Shown here piece after piece: positions 10,592 to 19,900 of a DNA stretch of 22,613 bases (the stretch's first letter is position 1; each line of letters opens with the position of its first letter). The DNA is taken from positions 1 to 22,613 of the IMG/VR virus record IMGVR_UViG_3300034190_001470. One strand, written 5' to 3'. Origin of the DNA: a virus. A model generated the notes under the pieces. That model searched no databases, was not told the DNA's origin, and saw only the letters and a list, made by a program, of their open reading frames with translations. The position numbers and the translations under genes were made by a program.

Positions 10592-12495
10592 TGTTGTCCA
10601 ACCACCTACCCACCCAGTACCAACAGTTCATCGCACTGTCCCGCTACGCCCGATGGCTTCCCGAGGAGGGCCGTAGAGAGACGTGGTCTGAGACGGTTGA
10701 TCGTTATGTGGACAACGTCGTTGCCCGTCGGATCGACGACGAGGCTGTGGTGGAGGAACTGCGCGAGGCTATCCTGTCACTGTCCATCATGCCGTCGATG
10801 CGTATGATGATGACTGCCGGTCCTGCTCTCGACCGCGACAACACTGCCGGATACAACTGCTCGTACCTTGCAGTGGACGACATGAAGGCATTCGATGAGG
10901 CCATGATGATCCTGCTGTGTGGCACAGGCGTCGGCTTCTCTGTCGAGCGTCAGCACATCGCCAAGCTGCCCGAGGTTCCTGATCAACTGTTCGACTCTGA
11001 GGACACCATCGTCGTCCACGACTCGAAGGAAGGCTGGGCCAAGGCGTACCGCAAGGTCGTTGCCATGCTCTACTCCGGTGAGATTCCGAAGTGGGACGTG
11101 TCGAAAGTCCGTCCGTCCGGTGCAAAACTGAAGACATTTGGTGGTCGTGCCTCTGGCCCGGAGCCGCTTGTCGATCTCTTCCGGTTTACCATCAACGTCT
11201 TTCGTGGTGCCGTGGGCCGTCGCCTGAACAGCATCGAGTGTCACGACATCATGTGCAAGATCGGTGACATTGTTGTCGTCGGCGGTGTTCGTCGGTCGGC
11301 CATGATCAGCCTGTCGAATCTGTCCGATGATCGGATGCGTCATGCCAAGTCTGGTCAGTGGTGGGAGCAGAACGCTCAACGTGCCTTGGCAAACAACTCC
11401 GTGGTCTACACCGAGAAGCCGGATGTCGAGTCCTTTCTCCGTGAGTGGACAGCACTTGTCGAATCCAAGTCTGGTGAGCGTGGCATCTTTGCCCGATACG
11501 CAGCAGATCGTCACGTCGAGAACCATGGTCGTCGTCAGGCAGGTCACGAGTGGGGGACGAACCCGTGTTCGGAGATTATTCTCCGCAACAATCAGTTCTG
11601 TAACCTGACAGAGTGTGTTGTCCGGGCCACCGACACAGTCGAGTCGCTGAAGAACAAGGTCCGTCTTGCCACGATCCTCGGAACGGTCCAGTCTACCTAC
11701 ACCAAGTTCCCCTATCTGCGTCGTATCTGGACGAAGAACACGGAGGAGGAACGTCTACTCGGTGTCAGCCTGACAGGCATCATGGACTCGGTGGTAACCA
11801 GTCATCCCGACCCGGAAGTTCTGGCTGAACTCCGACAGATTGCTGTGGACACCAACAAGGAGTGGGCCGAGCGTCTCGACATTCCGCAGTCTGCTGCAAT
11901 CACCTGCGTCAAGCCGTCCGGCACTGTCTCGCAGCTTGTCGATGCAGGGTCCGGTATCCATGCCCGACACAGCCCGTACTACATCAGGACTGTACGTGGT
12001 GATGTGAAAGACCCACTGACCCAGCTGATGATTGATGAGGGTGTCCCGTCAGAGCCAGAGGTATTCCACCCGGACTCGACCATGGTCTTCTCGTTCCCGG
12101 TGGCATCACCTGAGTATGCGGTGACACGTAACGACATGACCGCACTGGAACAGCTTGAACTGTGGAAGGCCTATGCTGTAAACTGGTGCGAACACAAGCC
12201 GTCTGTCACCATCAGCGTTCGTGATGAGGAATGGCTGGAGGTTGGTGCATGGGTCTACAAGAACTTTGACCTGTGCAGCGGCATCAGCTTCCTCCCACAT
12301 TCTGATCACACCTACCAACAGGCACCGTATCAGGACTGCGACGAGGCGACGTATCAGGAACTGCTGGACAGAATGCCCAAGATGATTGACTGGAATCGTC
12401 TGGGTGAGTACGAGGCCGAAGACAATACGGCAGGGTCTCAGACACTGGCCTGTGTTGGGGGAGTATGTGAAATTGTCGATCTCAACGCAGCGTAA
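10591..12495 (+). CDS. Adenosylcobalamin-dependent (class II) ribonucleotide reductase, monomeric type
   Basis: The product has 634 aa. It reduces ribonucleotides to deoxyribonucleotides using B12 as radical source. The active site is NPCSEIIL with thiyl Cys326 and Glu328, followed 11 residues later by Cys337; with Cys90 in YNCSYLAVDD this gives the redox pair known as C119/C419 in Lactobacillus leichmannii RTPR. IGDIVVVGGVRRSAMIS (224-240), the VKPSGTVSQLVDAGSGIHAR block, and the C-terminal pair Cys621/Cys626 (CVGGVC) are further family marks. It is about 100 residues shorter than the leichmannii enzyme. No separate small subunit is present, as expected for class II. Use of B12 implies that the host makes or imports the cofactor. 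It overlaps the genes on both sides. Confidence 0.93.
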   Translation: MLSNHLPTQYQQFIALSRYARWLPEEGRRETWSETVDRYVDNVVARRIDDEAVVEELREAILSLSIMPSMRMMMTAGPALDRDNTAGYNCSYLAVDDMKAFDEAMMILLCGTGVGFSVERQHIAKLPEVPDQLFDSEDTIVVHDSKEGWAKAYRKVVAMLYSGEIPKWDVSKVRPSGAKLKTFGGRASGPEPLVDLFRFTINVFRGAVGRRLNSIECHDIMCKIGDIVVVGGVRRSAMISLSNLSDDRMRHAKSGQWWEQNAQRALANNSVVYTEKPDVESFLREWTALVESKSGERGIFARYAADRHVENHGRRQAGHEWGTNPCSEIILRNNQFCNLTECVVRATDTVESLKNKVRLATILGTVQSTYTKFPYLRRIWTKNTEEERLLGVSLTGIMDSVVTSHPDPEVLAELRQIAVDTNKEWAERLDIPQSAAITCVKPSGTVSQLVDAGSGIHARHSPYYIRTVRGDVKDPLTQLMIDEGVPSEPEVFHPDSTMVFSFPVASPEYAVTRNDMTALEQLELWKAYAVNWCEHKPSVTISVRDEEWLEVGAWVYKNFDLCSGISFLPHSDHTYQQAPYQDCDEATYQELLDRMPKMIDWNRLGEYEAEDNTAGSQTLACVGGVCEIVDLNAA

Positions 12496-12616
12496 GACTT
12501 GTCAGGCTGCGTGTCGGCTTGACGAGGAGAAAGAGTACTGCATAGGATGCGGTCGTACAGTCGAGGAAATTCGACAGGCCTATAAAGACTATGTGAAGTC
12601 AACCAAGGAGAAGTAA
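12467..12616 (+). CDS. DUF1289-like four-cysteine protein overlapping RNR
   Basis: The product has about 49 aa. The core KTCQAACRLDEEKEYCIGCG followed by RTVEEIRQAY is the DUF1289 pattern (C-xxx-C, then YCxGCGRTxxEI), so four Cys probably bind a metal. The start is uncertain: GTG 12467 is only 3 bases after GGAG (12460-12463), whereas TTG 12473 is 9 bases away and is the better-spaced choice. Both lie within the RNR C-terminus, giving an overlap of 23-29 bases. DUF1289 proteins have no established function. The overlap with RNR suggests linked synthesis and perhaps a redox or partner role. Confidence 0.72.
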   Translation: MKLSISTQRKTCQAACRLDEEKEYCIGCGRTVEEIRQAYKDYVKSTKEK

Positions 12617-12811
12617 ATGTTAGAATTAGTTCTTGCTATCATGCTGGGTATCAGCACCTTTCTAGGTCTGCCGTCTGGTGAAGTAAATGAATACGGTCAG
12701 CCACAAATCTACGGCTGGGGTAATCAGACCATCGACAAGTTCGGCAACACCGCCGCAGATCGTGAGCGTCTAAAACTCGCCAACGAGAATCCGGCCACCA
12801 GAGGTAAGTAA
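12617..12811 (+). CDS. Small membrane-anchored or exported protein
   Basis: The product has 64 aa. ATG 12617 follows the previous TAA directly, and AAGGAGAA at 12605-12612 is a strong ribosome-binding site. Residues 1-19 (MLELVLAIMLGISTFLGLP) form a hydrophobic helix with no basic residue before it, like an uncleaved signal anchor. The rest (GEVNEYGQPQIYGWGNQTID and a charged tail) is polar. It may be an inner-membrane or periplasmic accessory protein. No family is recognised. It separates the nucleotide genes from the glycosylation cassette. Confidence 0.65.
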   Translation: MLELVLAIMLGISTFLGLPSGEVNEYGQPQIYGWGNQTIDKFGNTAADRERLKLANENPATRGK

Positions 12812-12855
12812 AAAAAGTCTTTGTGAAGGTTGTCGTCTCTGATGATTATGTCCCC

Positions 12856-13623
12856 ATGGATATATTCATTGGATACGACGCCTCCACTGTTGAGGCCTAC
12901 GTCGCATGTACCGGGTCGATTCGAGAGAACACCCGTGAAGAGGCTCCGGTAATTCACGGCCTCAATCATCGTAAACTACGAGCCGACAATCTGTTCGACC
13001 GTCAATGGTCGGTCGATGAGATCGGACAATACTGGGATCAAGAAGACGGTCGTCCATTTTCGACGGAGTTTTCATTTACCCGTTTCTGCACTATCCCACT
13101 GGCCCGTCGCATGGGAATCAAAGATTGGGTCATGTTCTGTGACTCAGACTTTATCTTCCAGCACGACCTGACCAAGCTGTTCGACTACGCCAGAGGACAT
13201 CCCGACAAAGCAGTAATGACTGTCCAGTTCGACTGGCAACCCGAGGAGGGTGCAGTCAAGATGGATGGACGACAACAGAGTCAGTACAGCAGGAAGCTGT
13301 GGTCATCGCTGATGATGATCAACATGAACCATCCGTCCAACGCCAAGCTGACAACGGAGGTCGTCAACAGTGCCTCCGGTACACGGCTGCATAATTTCTT
13401 CTGGTTGGAAGAGTCCGAGATCGGGTGTCTTCCCGCACAATGGAACTGGATCGAAGGTATCAGCGATACCAATACAGTTCCCAGCGGTATCCACTTCAGT
13501 CATGGACTGCCGACACATCCCGGCTATATCAACTGTCGGTACGCCACAGAGTGGTGGGAGTATCTGCACAGACAGCTGATCCATCTTGGCAACTCACAAA
13601 ACTTTGAAGGGCTTCAGCCATGA
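12856..13623 (+). CDS. Glycosyltransferase, GT8-like
   Basis: The product has 255 aa. ATG 12856 gives MDIFIGYDASTVEAYVAC, the usual start of this phage and bacterial family; a GTG at 12823 would add 11 residues and neither start has a good ribosome-binding site. The fold is GT-A: first strand IFIGYD, FTRFCTIPLARRMGIKDWVM before the metal-binding DxD (DSD 96-98 in FCDSDFIF), and a C-terminal region with His/Trp residues (WWEYLHRQL). It should transfer a sugar from a nucleotide sugar. It overlaps the next gene by 4 bases and belongs to a run of two glycosyltransferase genes and a methyltransferase. The acceptor is unknown. Confidence 0.82.
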   Translation: MDIFIGYDASTVEAYVACTGSIRENTREEAPVIHGLNHRKLRADNLFDRQWSVDEIGQYWDQEDGRPFSTEFSFTRFCTIPLARRMGIKDWVMFCDSDFIFQHDLTKLFDYARGHPDKAVMTVQFDWQPEEGAVKMDGRQQSQYSRKLWSSLMMINMNHPSNAKLTTEVVNSASGTRLHNFFWLEESEIGCLPAQWNWIEGISDTNTVPSGIHFSHGLPTHPGYINCRYATEWWEYLHRQLIHLGNSQNFEGLQP

Positions 13624-15251
13624 ACAAGTACGTACTGGTAACGTCGTTTAATGAGGACGGTTACGAGAAGTATGGGAAGCGGATGCTGGAGTCTGTCGCT
13701 CGGTACTGGTCCGAGGACATAGACATCCGTGTCTGGTACCATGACTTTGATCTACTGGCGCAGAATGGTCTACCAGAAGCTGATCACATCAGCTATTACA
13801 ATCTGAACGATGTCTCCGAACTGATTCTGTTCCGCAACAGGATGAAAGACTACGAGCCACCGAACTGGCGCATGGACGTGGTCAAGTTCTGCCACAAAGT
13901 CTATGCCATCACCGAGACCTGCCGCAGCCTCGTCTCTGACCCTGACGATCAGACACCCTACAGTCTGCTCTGGCTGGACGGAGACACGGTTACGACTGGT
14001 CCTGTCACTGCTGATTGGCTGGACACATTCATCGACACAGAGACCGATGTCACCCTGCTGGAGCGTCCCGTCGCTGACTATGCCGAGACATCCTTCATGC
14101 GATTCGCCCTCTGGCCTGATCGTGAAGCAGCCTTTAACGTGCTGGAAGATGTCCGTTCTGCCTACGACAAGCTAGAAGTTCGCGGCTATCGTGAATGGCA
14201 CGACGGCTTTGTCTTTCAGCGCATCATCAATCTGCATCAGAACCATGGACTGATGGTGCAAAATCTTTCGCCCAATGCTACAACACTCGACGCATTCCAT
14301 ACGTCGCCACTGTCTGAACGCATGGAGCATTTCAAGGGAGCAAAGAAAGATGGACCCGTTGCCGACACTCGTGAAATTCCTATCATGGTGCAGCCCCGTG
14401 ACTCTATGCCGGATGATTATATCAAGAACAACATCATGGAAAATGTTGAACTTATCGGGAAGTGGGTGGAAAGGTGTCGAGTCCATAACGGACGAGGAGT
14501 GGTGGTATCGGCAGGACCGTCGGTAGATTACGACACCCTCCGTCAGGAATACTACGACGGAAAGTTTGTCAGCAAGAGTCATATCCTCTGCGTCAAACAC
14601 ACACTACCTAAGATGCACGAGGCTGGTATCGTCCCGTGGGGATGTATTGTCCTTGACCCACGACCCATCGACGGCGAGTCAACGCACGGCGTCCTCCGCA
14701 AAGACCTGTTCGAAAACATCGACGAGCGTACCATCTTTTTTGTCGCCTCCATGACAGACCCGTCGGTAACTCGACATCTGATTGAGAAGGGTGCCAACAT
14801 CATCGGTTTCCACGCCTACTCGAATGCTATTCAGCGGGTCGCAAAAGAGGAAGACTTCCCCCTCGATCCGGATACTGTCTACATTACCGGCGGTACGTGT
14901 GCCGCAACTCGTGCCGTCGGATTACTACACACCCTCGGGTTCCGTGATGCGACTATGATCGGACTGGACGGTTCATTCCCGGAGCCGCCTGATGAGGAGA
15001 AGAACGATAAGATAACCAGCCACGACGGCAAGGAACGTGAGAAGTATCTGTCCGTCAAGATCAATGACCGACCGTTCTGGACGACAGGTGAATTACTTGC
15101 CATGGCACAGGATTGTGAACGTCTGTTCGACAAGACCGACATGGATATGGAACTGTCGTTCATCGGGGAGGACACGCTCTGCGCCGAGACGTGGAAGAAC
15201 CGCAAGATACGCGAACTGAAAGACATAAAGGATGTTGCCCGTGGGTATTGA
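13620..15251 (+). CDS. Two-domain protein: glycosyltransferase-like plus DUF115/MptE-like
   Basis: The product has 543 aa. The N-terminal half (1 to about 250) resembles a nucleotide-sugar transferase: YVLVTSFNEDGYEKYG at the start, a helix-rich middle, LLWLDGD with D120/D122, then REWHDGFVFQR (191-201) and a later HF(KGAKK). The C-terminal half (about 288-510) has the DUF115/MptE-like signature GRGVVVSAGPSVD (291-303), HILCVKHTLPKMHEAGIVPW, CIVLDPRP, and TGGTCAATRAVGLLHTLGF followed by IGLDGSF. DUF115 occurs in archaeal pterin enzymes and in Maf-type glycan (sialic/pseudaminic acid) transferases of bacterial flagella. Both halves look intact, and the join near 255-285 is charged. Overlap with both neighbours supports an operon. 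Confidence 0.75.
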   Translation: MNKYVLVTSFNEDGYEKYGKRMLESVARYWSEDIDIRVWYHDFDLLAQNGLPEADHISYYNLNDVSELILFRNRMKDYEPPNWRMDVVKFCHKVYAITETCRSLVSDPDDQTPYSLLWLDGDTVTTGPVTADWLDTFIDTETDVTLLERPVADYAETSFMRFALWPDREAAFNVLEDVRSAYDKLEVRGYREWHDGFVFQRIINLHQNHGLMVQNLSPNATTLDAFHTSPLSERMEHFKGAKKDGPVADTREIPIMVQPRDSMPDDYIKNNIMENVELIGKWVERCRVHNGRGVVVSAGPSVDYDTLRQEYYDGKFVSKSHILCVKHTLPKMHEAGIVPWGCIVLDPRPIDGESTHGVLRKDLFENIDERTIFFVASMTDPSVTRHLIEKGANIIGFHAYSNAIQRVAKEEDFPLDPDTVYITGGTCAATRAVGLLHTLGFRDATMIGLDGSFPEPPDEEKNDKITSHDGKEREKYLSVKINDRPFWTTGELLAMAQDCERLFDKTDMDMELSFIGEDTLCAETWKNRKIRELKDIKDVARGY

Positions 15252-15924
15252 GACAACGACGTACCGTCTGCTCCAGCAGATAGAACCGAAGGACAAGACC
15301 TGCCTGTGTCTGGGCTACTCAGACCTACTTGTCGATCCTAAACTCATCGAAGGTGAGTACACCGAACTGGAGGACGCCGACAAGATTCGGTCGTGGCATA
15401 ACTGGCCTCACCCGGTGTACGACACAACAGAAGTGTTGACCTCCGAACTAGGATTTCAGAAGGTAGACTATGTAGATATTGTTCAGGCGCGTGGTCCGGA
15501 GCGTATCGTTGACCTTAACTATCCCGCTGACTGGGAGGAAGAATATGATGTCGTTATTGACGGCGGTACTGCCGAGCATTGCTTCAACATCGGACAGGTA
15601 TTTGCTAATATCCTTTCCGCTGTTCGACCTGATGGTGGCGTGGTCGTCCATGTAAATCCGCTGAACATGATGAACCACGGCTTCTGGAACATCAGCCCGA
15701 CAGCCTATGCCGACTTCTACCGGGACAACGGCTTCGAGATGCTGGGCGGCTGTGGCGTAACCGGCCCTGTATCGGAACGACAGGTTGTGCCCTACAACAA
15801 GAACCACCTCTACGGCAGGTTTCAGTTTGAACAGCCCGTAGAGATGACAAACATAATTGCGTTCCGTCGGACCACAAAGGTCAACGGCCCCGTAATCTGG
15901 CCCATGCAGAGTAAATACCGATGA
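15241..15924 (+). CDS. Putative SAM-dependent methyltransferase (glycan cassette)
   Basis: GTG 15241 gives 227 aa (MGIETTTYRLLQQI...). I prefer it to ATG 15232 because AAAGGA ends 8 bases before it, whereas the ATG abuts the same sequence. Class I methyltransferase features are CLCLGYSDLL (first strand and loop), the fourth strand YDVVIDGGTAEHCFN, the following helix (GQVFANILSAVRPDGGVVVH), and NPLNMMNHGFWNISPTAYAD. The glycine-rich first loop is poorly matched, so the class rests mainly on the later motifs. It ends in a 4-base ATGA overlap. The context suggests methylation of a sugar or peptide in the same pathway as the two preceding genes. Confidence 0.65.
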   Translation: MGIETTTYRLLQQIEPKDKTCLCLGYSDLLVDPKLIEGEYTELEDADKIRSWHNWPHPVYDTTEVLTSELGFQKVDYVDIVQARGPERIVDLNYPADWEEEYDVVIDGGTAEHCFNIGQVFANILSAVRPDGGVVVHVNPLNMMNHGFWNISPTAYADFYRDNGFEMLGGCGVTGPVSERQVVPYNKNHLYGRFQFEQPVEMTNIIAFRRTTKVNGPVIWPMQSKYR

Positions 15925-16217
15925 GTGATGACAAGGATAAGGTAGTCTACCTAAAGGGGAAGCAACAGATTCCCAGCCCGGAGGAGGACAGTGCCGAGGC
16001 TTTGCGTACCATGGCAGAGTGTCTTAGCATAGTATCGGCCAAGGTAGCCTCTGAACAGGTTGACGGCATGATTGTGATAACCTTTAACAAAGACAGCACG
16101 TCAGAAGACTACCTCGTAGGCCAACTTAATATGGCGGAAGTTACTCACGTACTTCAGTGTTTGCTCGTGAACAACATTCTGATGACACAAATAGACTTTC
16201 GAGACTTGGAGACATGA
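15921..16217 (+). CDS. Small protein of unknown function
   Basis: The product has 98 aa, with start ATGA overlapping the methyltransferase stop. The N-terminal 20 residues are Lys/Asp-rich (MSDDKDKVVYLKGKQQ). The rest looks like one alpha/beta domain: a helix AEALRTMAECLSIVSAKVAS, a strand MIVITFN, a helix EVTHVLQCLLVNNILM, and an acidic end. No family is recognised. It is directly followed by two membrane-type genes, so it may belong to the lysis or virion group rather than to the glycan group. Confidence 0.7.
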   Translation: MSDDKDKVVYLKGKQQIPSPEEDSAEALRTMAECLSIVSAKVASEQVDGMIVITFNKDSTSEDYLVGQLNMAEVTHVLQCLLVNNILMTQIDFRDLET

Positions 16218-16514
16218 ATGGACGTAGACCTGCGTATGTTGCTGACACTGGGTGCTCCGCTCGTGTCGGTGGTCTCCGCAGCCGCCATTGCTCGACAACA
16301 AATCAAACAACTAACAGAACAAATCAAGGATATCGAGACACGACTGCGGCAGCTGGATAATCGACTCGATAAGAACGACAATAACACTGACTCGATGCTG
16401 CAACGAATGGGGATATTGGCTGGTATGATGTCCCCTGATACAATGGAGCGACGTCACCGGGAGGTAGAATCCCTGAAAAAGGACGTCGAATACCTGAAGA
16501 AAGCGGTCTCGTAA
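16218..16514 (+). CDS. N-terminal membrane anchor plus coiled coil, spanin-like
   Basis: The product has 98 aa, immediately after the previous stop. Residues 7-26 (MLLTLGAPLVSVVSAAAIAR) form one membrane helix. It is followed by a heptad-type coiled coil (QIKQLTEQIKDIETRLRQLD) and a second charged helix near 78-97. An N-in single-span protein with a periplasmic coiled coil is the usual layout of an inner-membrane spanin (Rz-like), but the same layout fits other phage membrane proteins. No Rz1-like lipoprotein partner was seen. It overlaps the next gene by one base, and that gene is holin-like, so a lysis role for the pair is plausible but not proven. Confidence 0.65.
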   Translation: MDVDLRMLLTLGAPLVSVVSAAAIARQQIKQLTEQIKDIETRLRQLDNRLDKNDNNTDSMLQRMGILAGMMSPDTMERRHREVESLKKDVEYLKKAVS

Positions 16515-16960
16515 TGCTCGGTGGAATCCCTCTAGAACTTGTTACAATGCTTGGCAGCAGCCTGTTGGGTGGCTTCATGACCATCTGGTCACAGAATATG
16601 AAGTCCAAGCAGGAGGCCTTTCAGAGGGCCATAGACGGCCTTGCAGCGCAGTCCAAGGCTACGGACGAGGCTCGTCGGTACGAGAACAAGGGATTCCAGC
16701 TGACGCGCCGTATCATCGCCCTGTCGGCTATCGGTGCAGTCATTGTCTGGCCGAAGGTTGTCCCCGTCTTCTGGCCGGACATGCCAGTCATCGTCGGCTG
16801 GACTGAATGGAAGCCGGGATTTTTATTCCTGATTGAGGGTGAAGAGCAGACAGTCTGGCAGACAATGAAGGGGTTAGTTATCACCCCGCTAGACACGCAT
16901 CTTGTGTCGGCTATTACTGGACTCTACTTCGGTGCGTCCATGGTGAAGAACGCCAAGTAG
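16514..16960 (+). CDS. Holin-like membrane protein
   Basis: The product has 148 aa with probable membrane segments near 3-24 (GGIPLELVTMLGSSLLGGFM), 67-87 (IIALSAIGAVIVWPKVVPVF) and 127-146 (LVSAITGLYFGASM), joined by a charged amphipathic stretch (28-60). The size and three-span topology suit a class I holin, and the neighbour upstream is spanin-like. Some marine phages carry a similar protein near their virion genes, so a virion membrane protein is an alternative. Its stop TAG (16958-16960) touches the stop of the convergent virion gene with no base between. Confidence 0.6.
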   Translation: MLGGIPLELVTMLGSSLLGGFMTIWSQNMKSKQEAFQRAIDGLAAQSKATDEARRYENKGFQLTRRIIALSAIGAVIVWPKVVPVFWPDMPVIVGWTEWKPGFLFLIEGEEQTVWQTMKGLVITPLDTHLVSAITGLYFGASMVKNAK

Positions 16961-19900
16961 CTATTCGAAGATAACCTCGGGAAGATCGTCCGGGTCTGCC
17001 ATGTTCAGGTTCTTGTTATCGTAGGCTCGTTCAATCTTACGGAACAGGCTCCGCAATTCACCTGTATTTAATTCAGGATTATTTCTCCTGATTTCCTTCC
17101 AAAACTCATTATTGGTGGACAGGCGCTTCACAGCTGATCGGTCGCGCAACAGACGGCCCCGCTCCCGACGAGATCGTGGCATTGCCGACTTCAGATCGGG
17201 GTCGCGCATCACCTTTCGGGCAGCAGACTTACTACCTGCCAGTACTTCGAGATCATCGAACAGGTCGGCGATGTTGGCCTGAATACCCACCTGACGTCCC
17301 AGTTCTTCCTCGTACTCACGGGCTATACGCTCATAATCAAGGCGGTCTGTGTAGCTTGGGTCGCGCAGCAGCTGTCCGATACCCCGACGATATGACGACC
17401 ATCCTGTGTTCAGATCACGAGACTGGTTGCTAAGTGCAAAGCCGGTCGTCGAATCCACCTCGAAGCGACGTTCCGGGGCTAGGGTGACCAGACCGGTCCG
17501 GTAGAAGTATTCCCCGACGTCTTCAATCGAGTCGATCTTCTTACCTTCTGACCCGAAATACCGTGGGGAGACAACCCGCTCAAGGTTCGGGTCGAGTACG
17601 TCTGCCTCGGTTACCAGTTCTCGGGCCATCTTGGCAAAACCGGGTTCAAGTATTCGATACGTCTTGCCGAGGTAATACTCTGCTGTACGACTATCGCCTT
17701 CTGTAGTCGCCATAATTGATCTATAGAGTGACTGTCCCGCCTCAGAGGCCAGAGACTGATCGACGAATGGGCTGACGACGTCCCCGATAGCGCCGGGAAG
17801 TGTCTCAGCAAGGGCATCCTCTACCGGTTTTCCTGATGCAGCAGCAGCCATCACCCGGTTCGCGATCTGACTGATCGGGTTGAACGGATTGATATAACCC
17901 AGATCACGGTATGTGATGGTACGTTTCCCGTCTTCATCTTCCTCGACCCCGGTGATTACAATCGGGTTGTATTTGTCGAACGACAGGTAGTCTTTCAGAG
18001 AGGAGGCAATCTCATCGTACCCGTTCAGTTCGTTCCATGCGTAGGCACCCCCGACGAGACCGGCGTTGAGTGACGACAGAGTGGCAAGGCGCTGTGCCCC
18101 GGACCTGACCAGTGCGTCGTTACCCACGTTAAATCCATCGACCATCTCCTGATGGCCCATCTTCATGATGTTATAGGCATTGCGGAAAACCTCGGCTTGG
18201 AAGGCCATAAAGTTACCGATTACCGGAACACCTCGAAAATACTCTGTAAAGACGGGGACACGACTGTATGTCGGCATGACGTTGAGGGCTTTCCGGGCTG
18301 CAAGTTCGTCCAGAACTGCATTGTCCGTCATGCCGACTGTACGTTCCCCGATGATGTTACCGTCCCCATCACGGACCTGTCGGGTAAACTTCTGTCGTAC
18401 CTGATCCCGGAGAACATCCTTATAGGCATCGTCTGACGCTTTCCAGATGTCCTCCATCTTTTTCCGTTCACCGGCAAAAGCCATAAATTTACCTACCTCG
18501 TCCGTTGCCTGATAGGCACGACGAGCAGCGTCACCAACCTTACCAGCCTTGAGAACTTTCTCGGCAACTTTTCTGACATTGTTGGCATTCGTCGTTCCCC
18601 GTTCAAACTCGGGACCAAGACGATTCATAATCTGCCGGAATGTAACGCCTGTGTCGCTGATACCGAGGTCGGTCATCAGTTGTCTGAACTGCTCTCGTTC
18701 CTCTTTGGTGCCTGTGCTGAGACGTTTTAGATAGTCAGCAGCACCCCGGTAATTACCGCTGCCAAACACCGACATACCCATACCGCCGATGTTGCGGATA
18801 TGACCGACAGGATTGTAGCCGGTCTTCCCCAGCTTAATTGCACCCTGAAGGAACGACGTTGCCTCCAGCATATTGTTAATCATCCGAAGCGGTCCCTCTT
18901 CGGCAGAGAACCGGGCGGCAGGGTTGGCGACAACCTTGTTAATTCGGTCGCCCAGTGTCTTGGGTACATAGAAAGAGAAGTCTTCTGACCGCATCCCGCG
19001 CTTCATCGGGAGGACTTTGCTACTGGAGATTGGGACCAGATCGTCAGCGTCCAGCAGCTGACCTGTCTTGTCACGGAACTTTGTCTGTGCCTCACCGGCA
19101 TTCTTTGCGTAGACGGCCAGATTGTCGGCCTCCAGCACACGACCAATTTCATTGGCTCGGTGAATCTGTGTGATAGGCTCGACAATGCCCTCGACAGAGC
19201 GGAATATGCGGGTGCCTACCTTGGCCTGTTCTTTACCGAGGAACCGTTCCACTGTAGGTTCAAGTTTTTGTCTCTTCTTGAGTATACTGCCCCCGTAGTC
19301 GTACTTACCAACACGACCCTCGTACAGATCACGTGCCCGTCGGCGCAGCTGCGACATCACCGCATCGTCAGGATCGAGAGTACGGAACGCAGCATCGTCA
19401 AAGCCAAAGTCTCTGGCGTATCCTACTTTTACATTGTCGGGGGCGTATGCGTCTTTCTGAATTGTCTTGTACAGGTCTAGGACAGCGTCTGGATTTTGCT
19501 TGATGAACTTATCAAAACTGACTGGGCGACGTTTGCCCAGTTCGAACGCATCATATGTCCGACGCAGATAGGTCGGATTGAAGCCCTCGGCTGTGCTGTC
19601 AAAGAGAGATTTGATACCGGGGCGAAGACCCTCGACTTCGTTGGCATAGTTCTGCGATTCCCGAATTATCTTACGACCATCTTCAAGAAGATTGGCGAGT
19701 TCGTCGCCATACTTATCACGGACAGTTTTAAGTTCATTGGCGCGACCTTCCGCTGCCCTGTTAATTAGGTTCAGCGTGTCCATGTCATTCTCAGCTTGAA
19801 TCTTCTGATACGCCGCGTTCCTGTTAAAGCCTTTCTCAATGTCGGCAGCACGTTTGAGGAGATCATTTTGCCGTGCCTCGGCAATCTCAGAGATTCGGAC

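Noticed and set aside
10777-11547. Minus-strand ORF of 256 aa opposite the RNR gene
   Set aside because: It is a shadow ORF: the RNR gene is certain, and its codon bias leaves the opposite strand free of stops. The translated sequence shows no domain.
12519-12544. TTGACG with TAGGAT as a second promoter
   Set aside because: The spacer is 18 bp, the -10 matches only four of six bases, and it lies within the coding part of the DUF1289-like gene.
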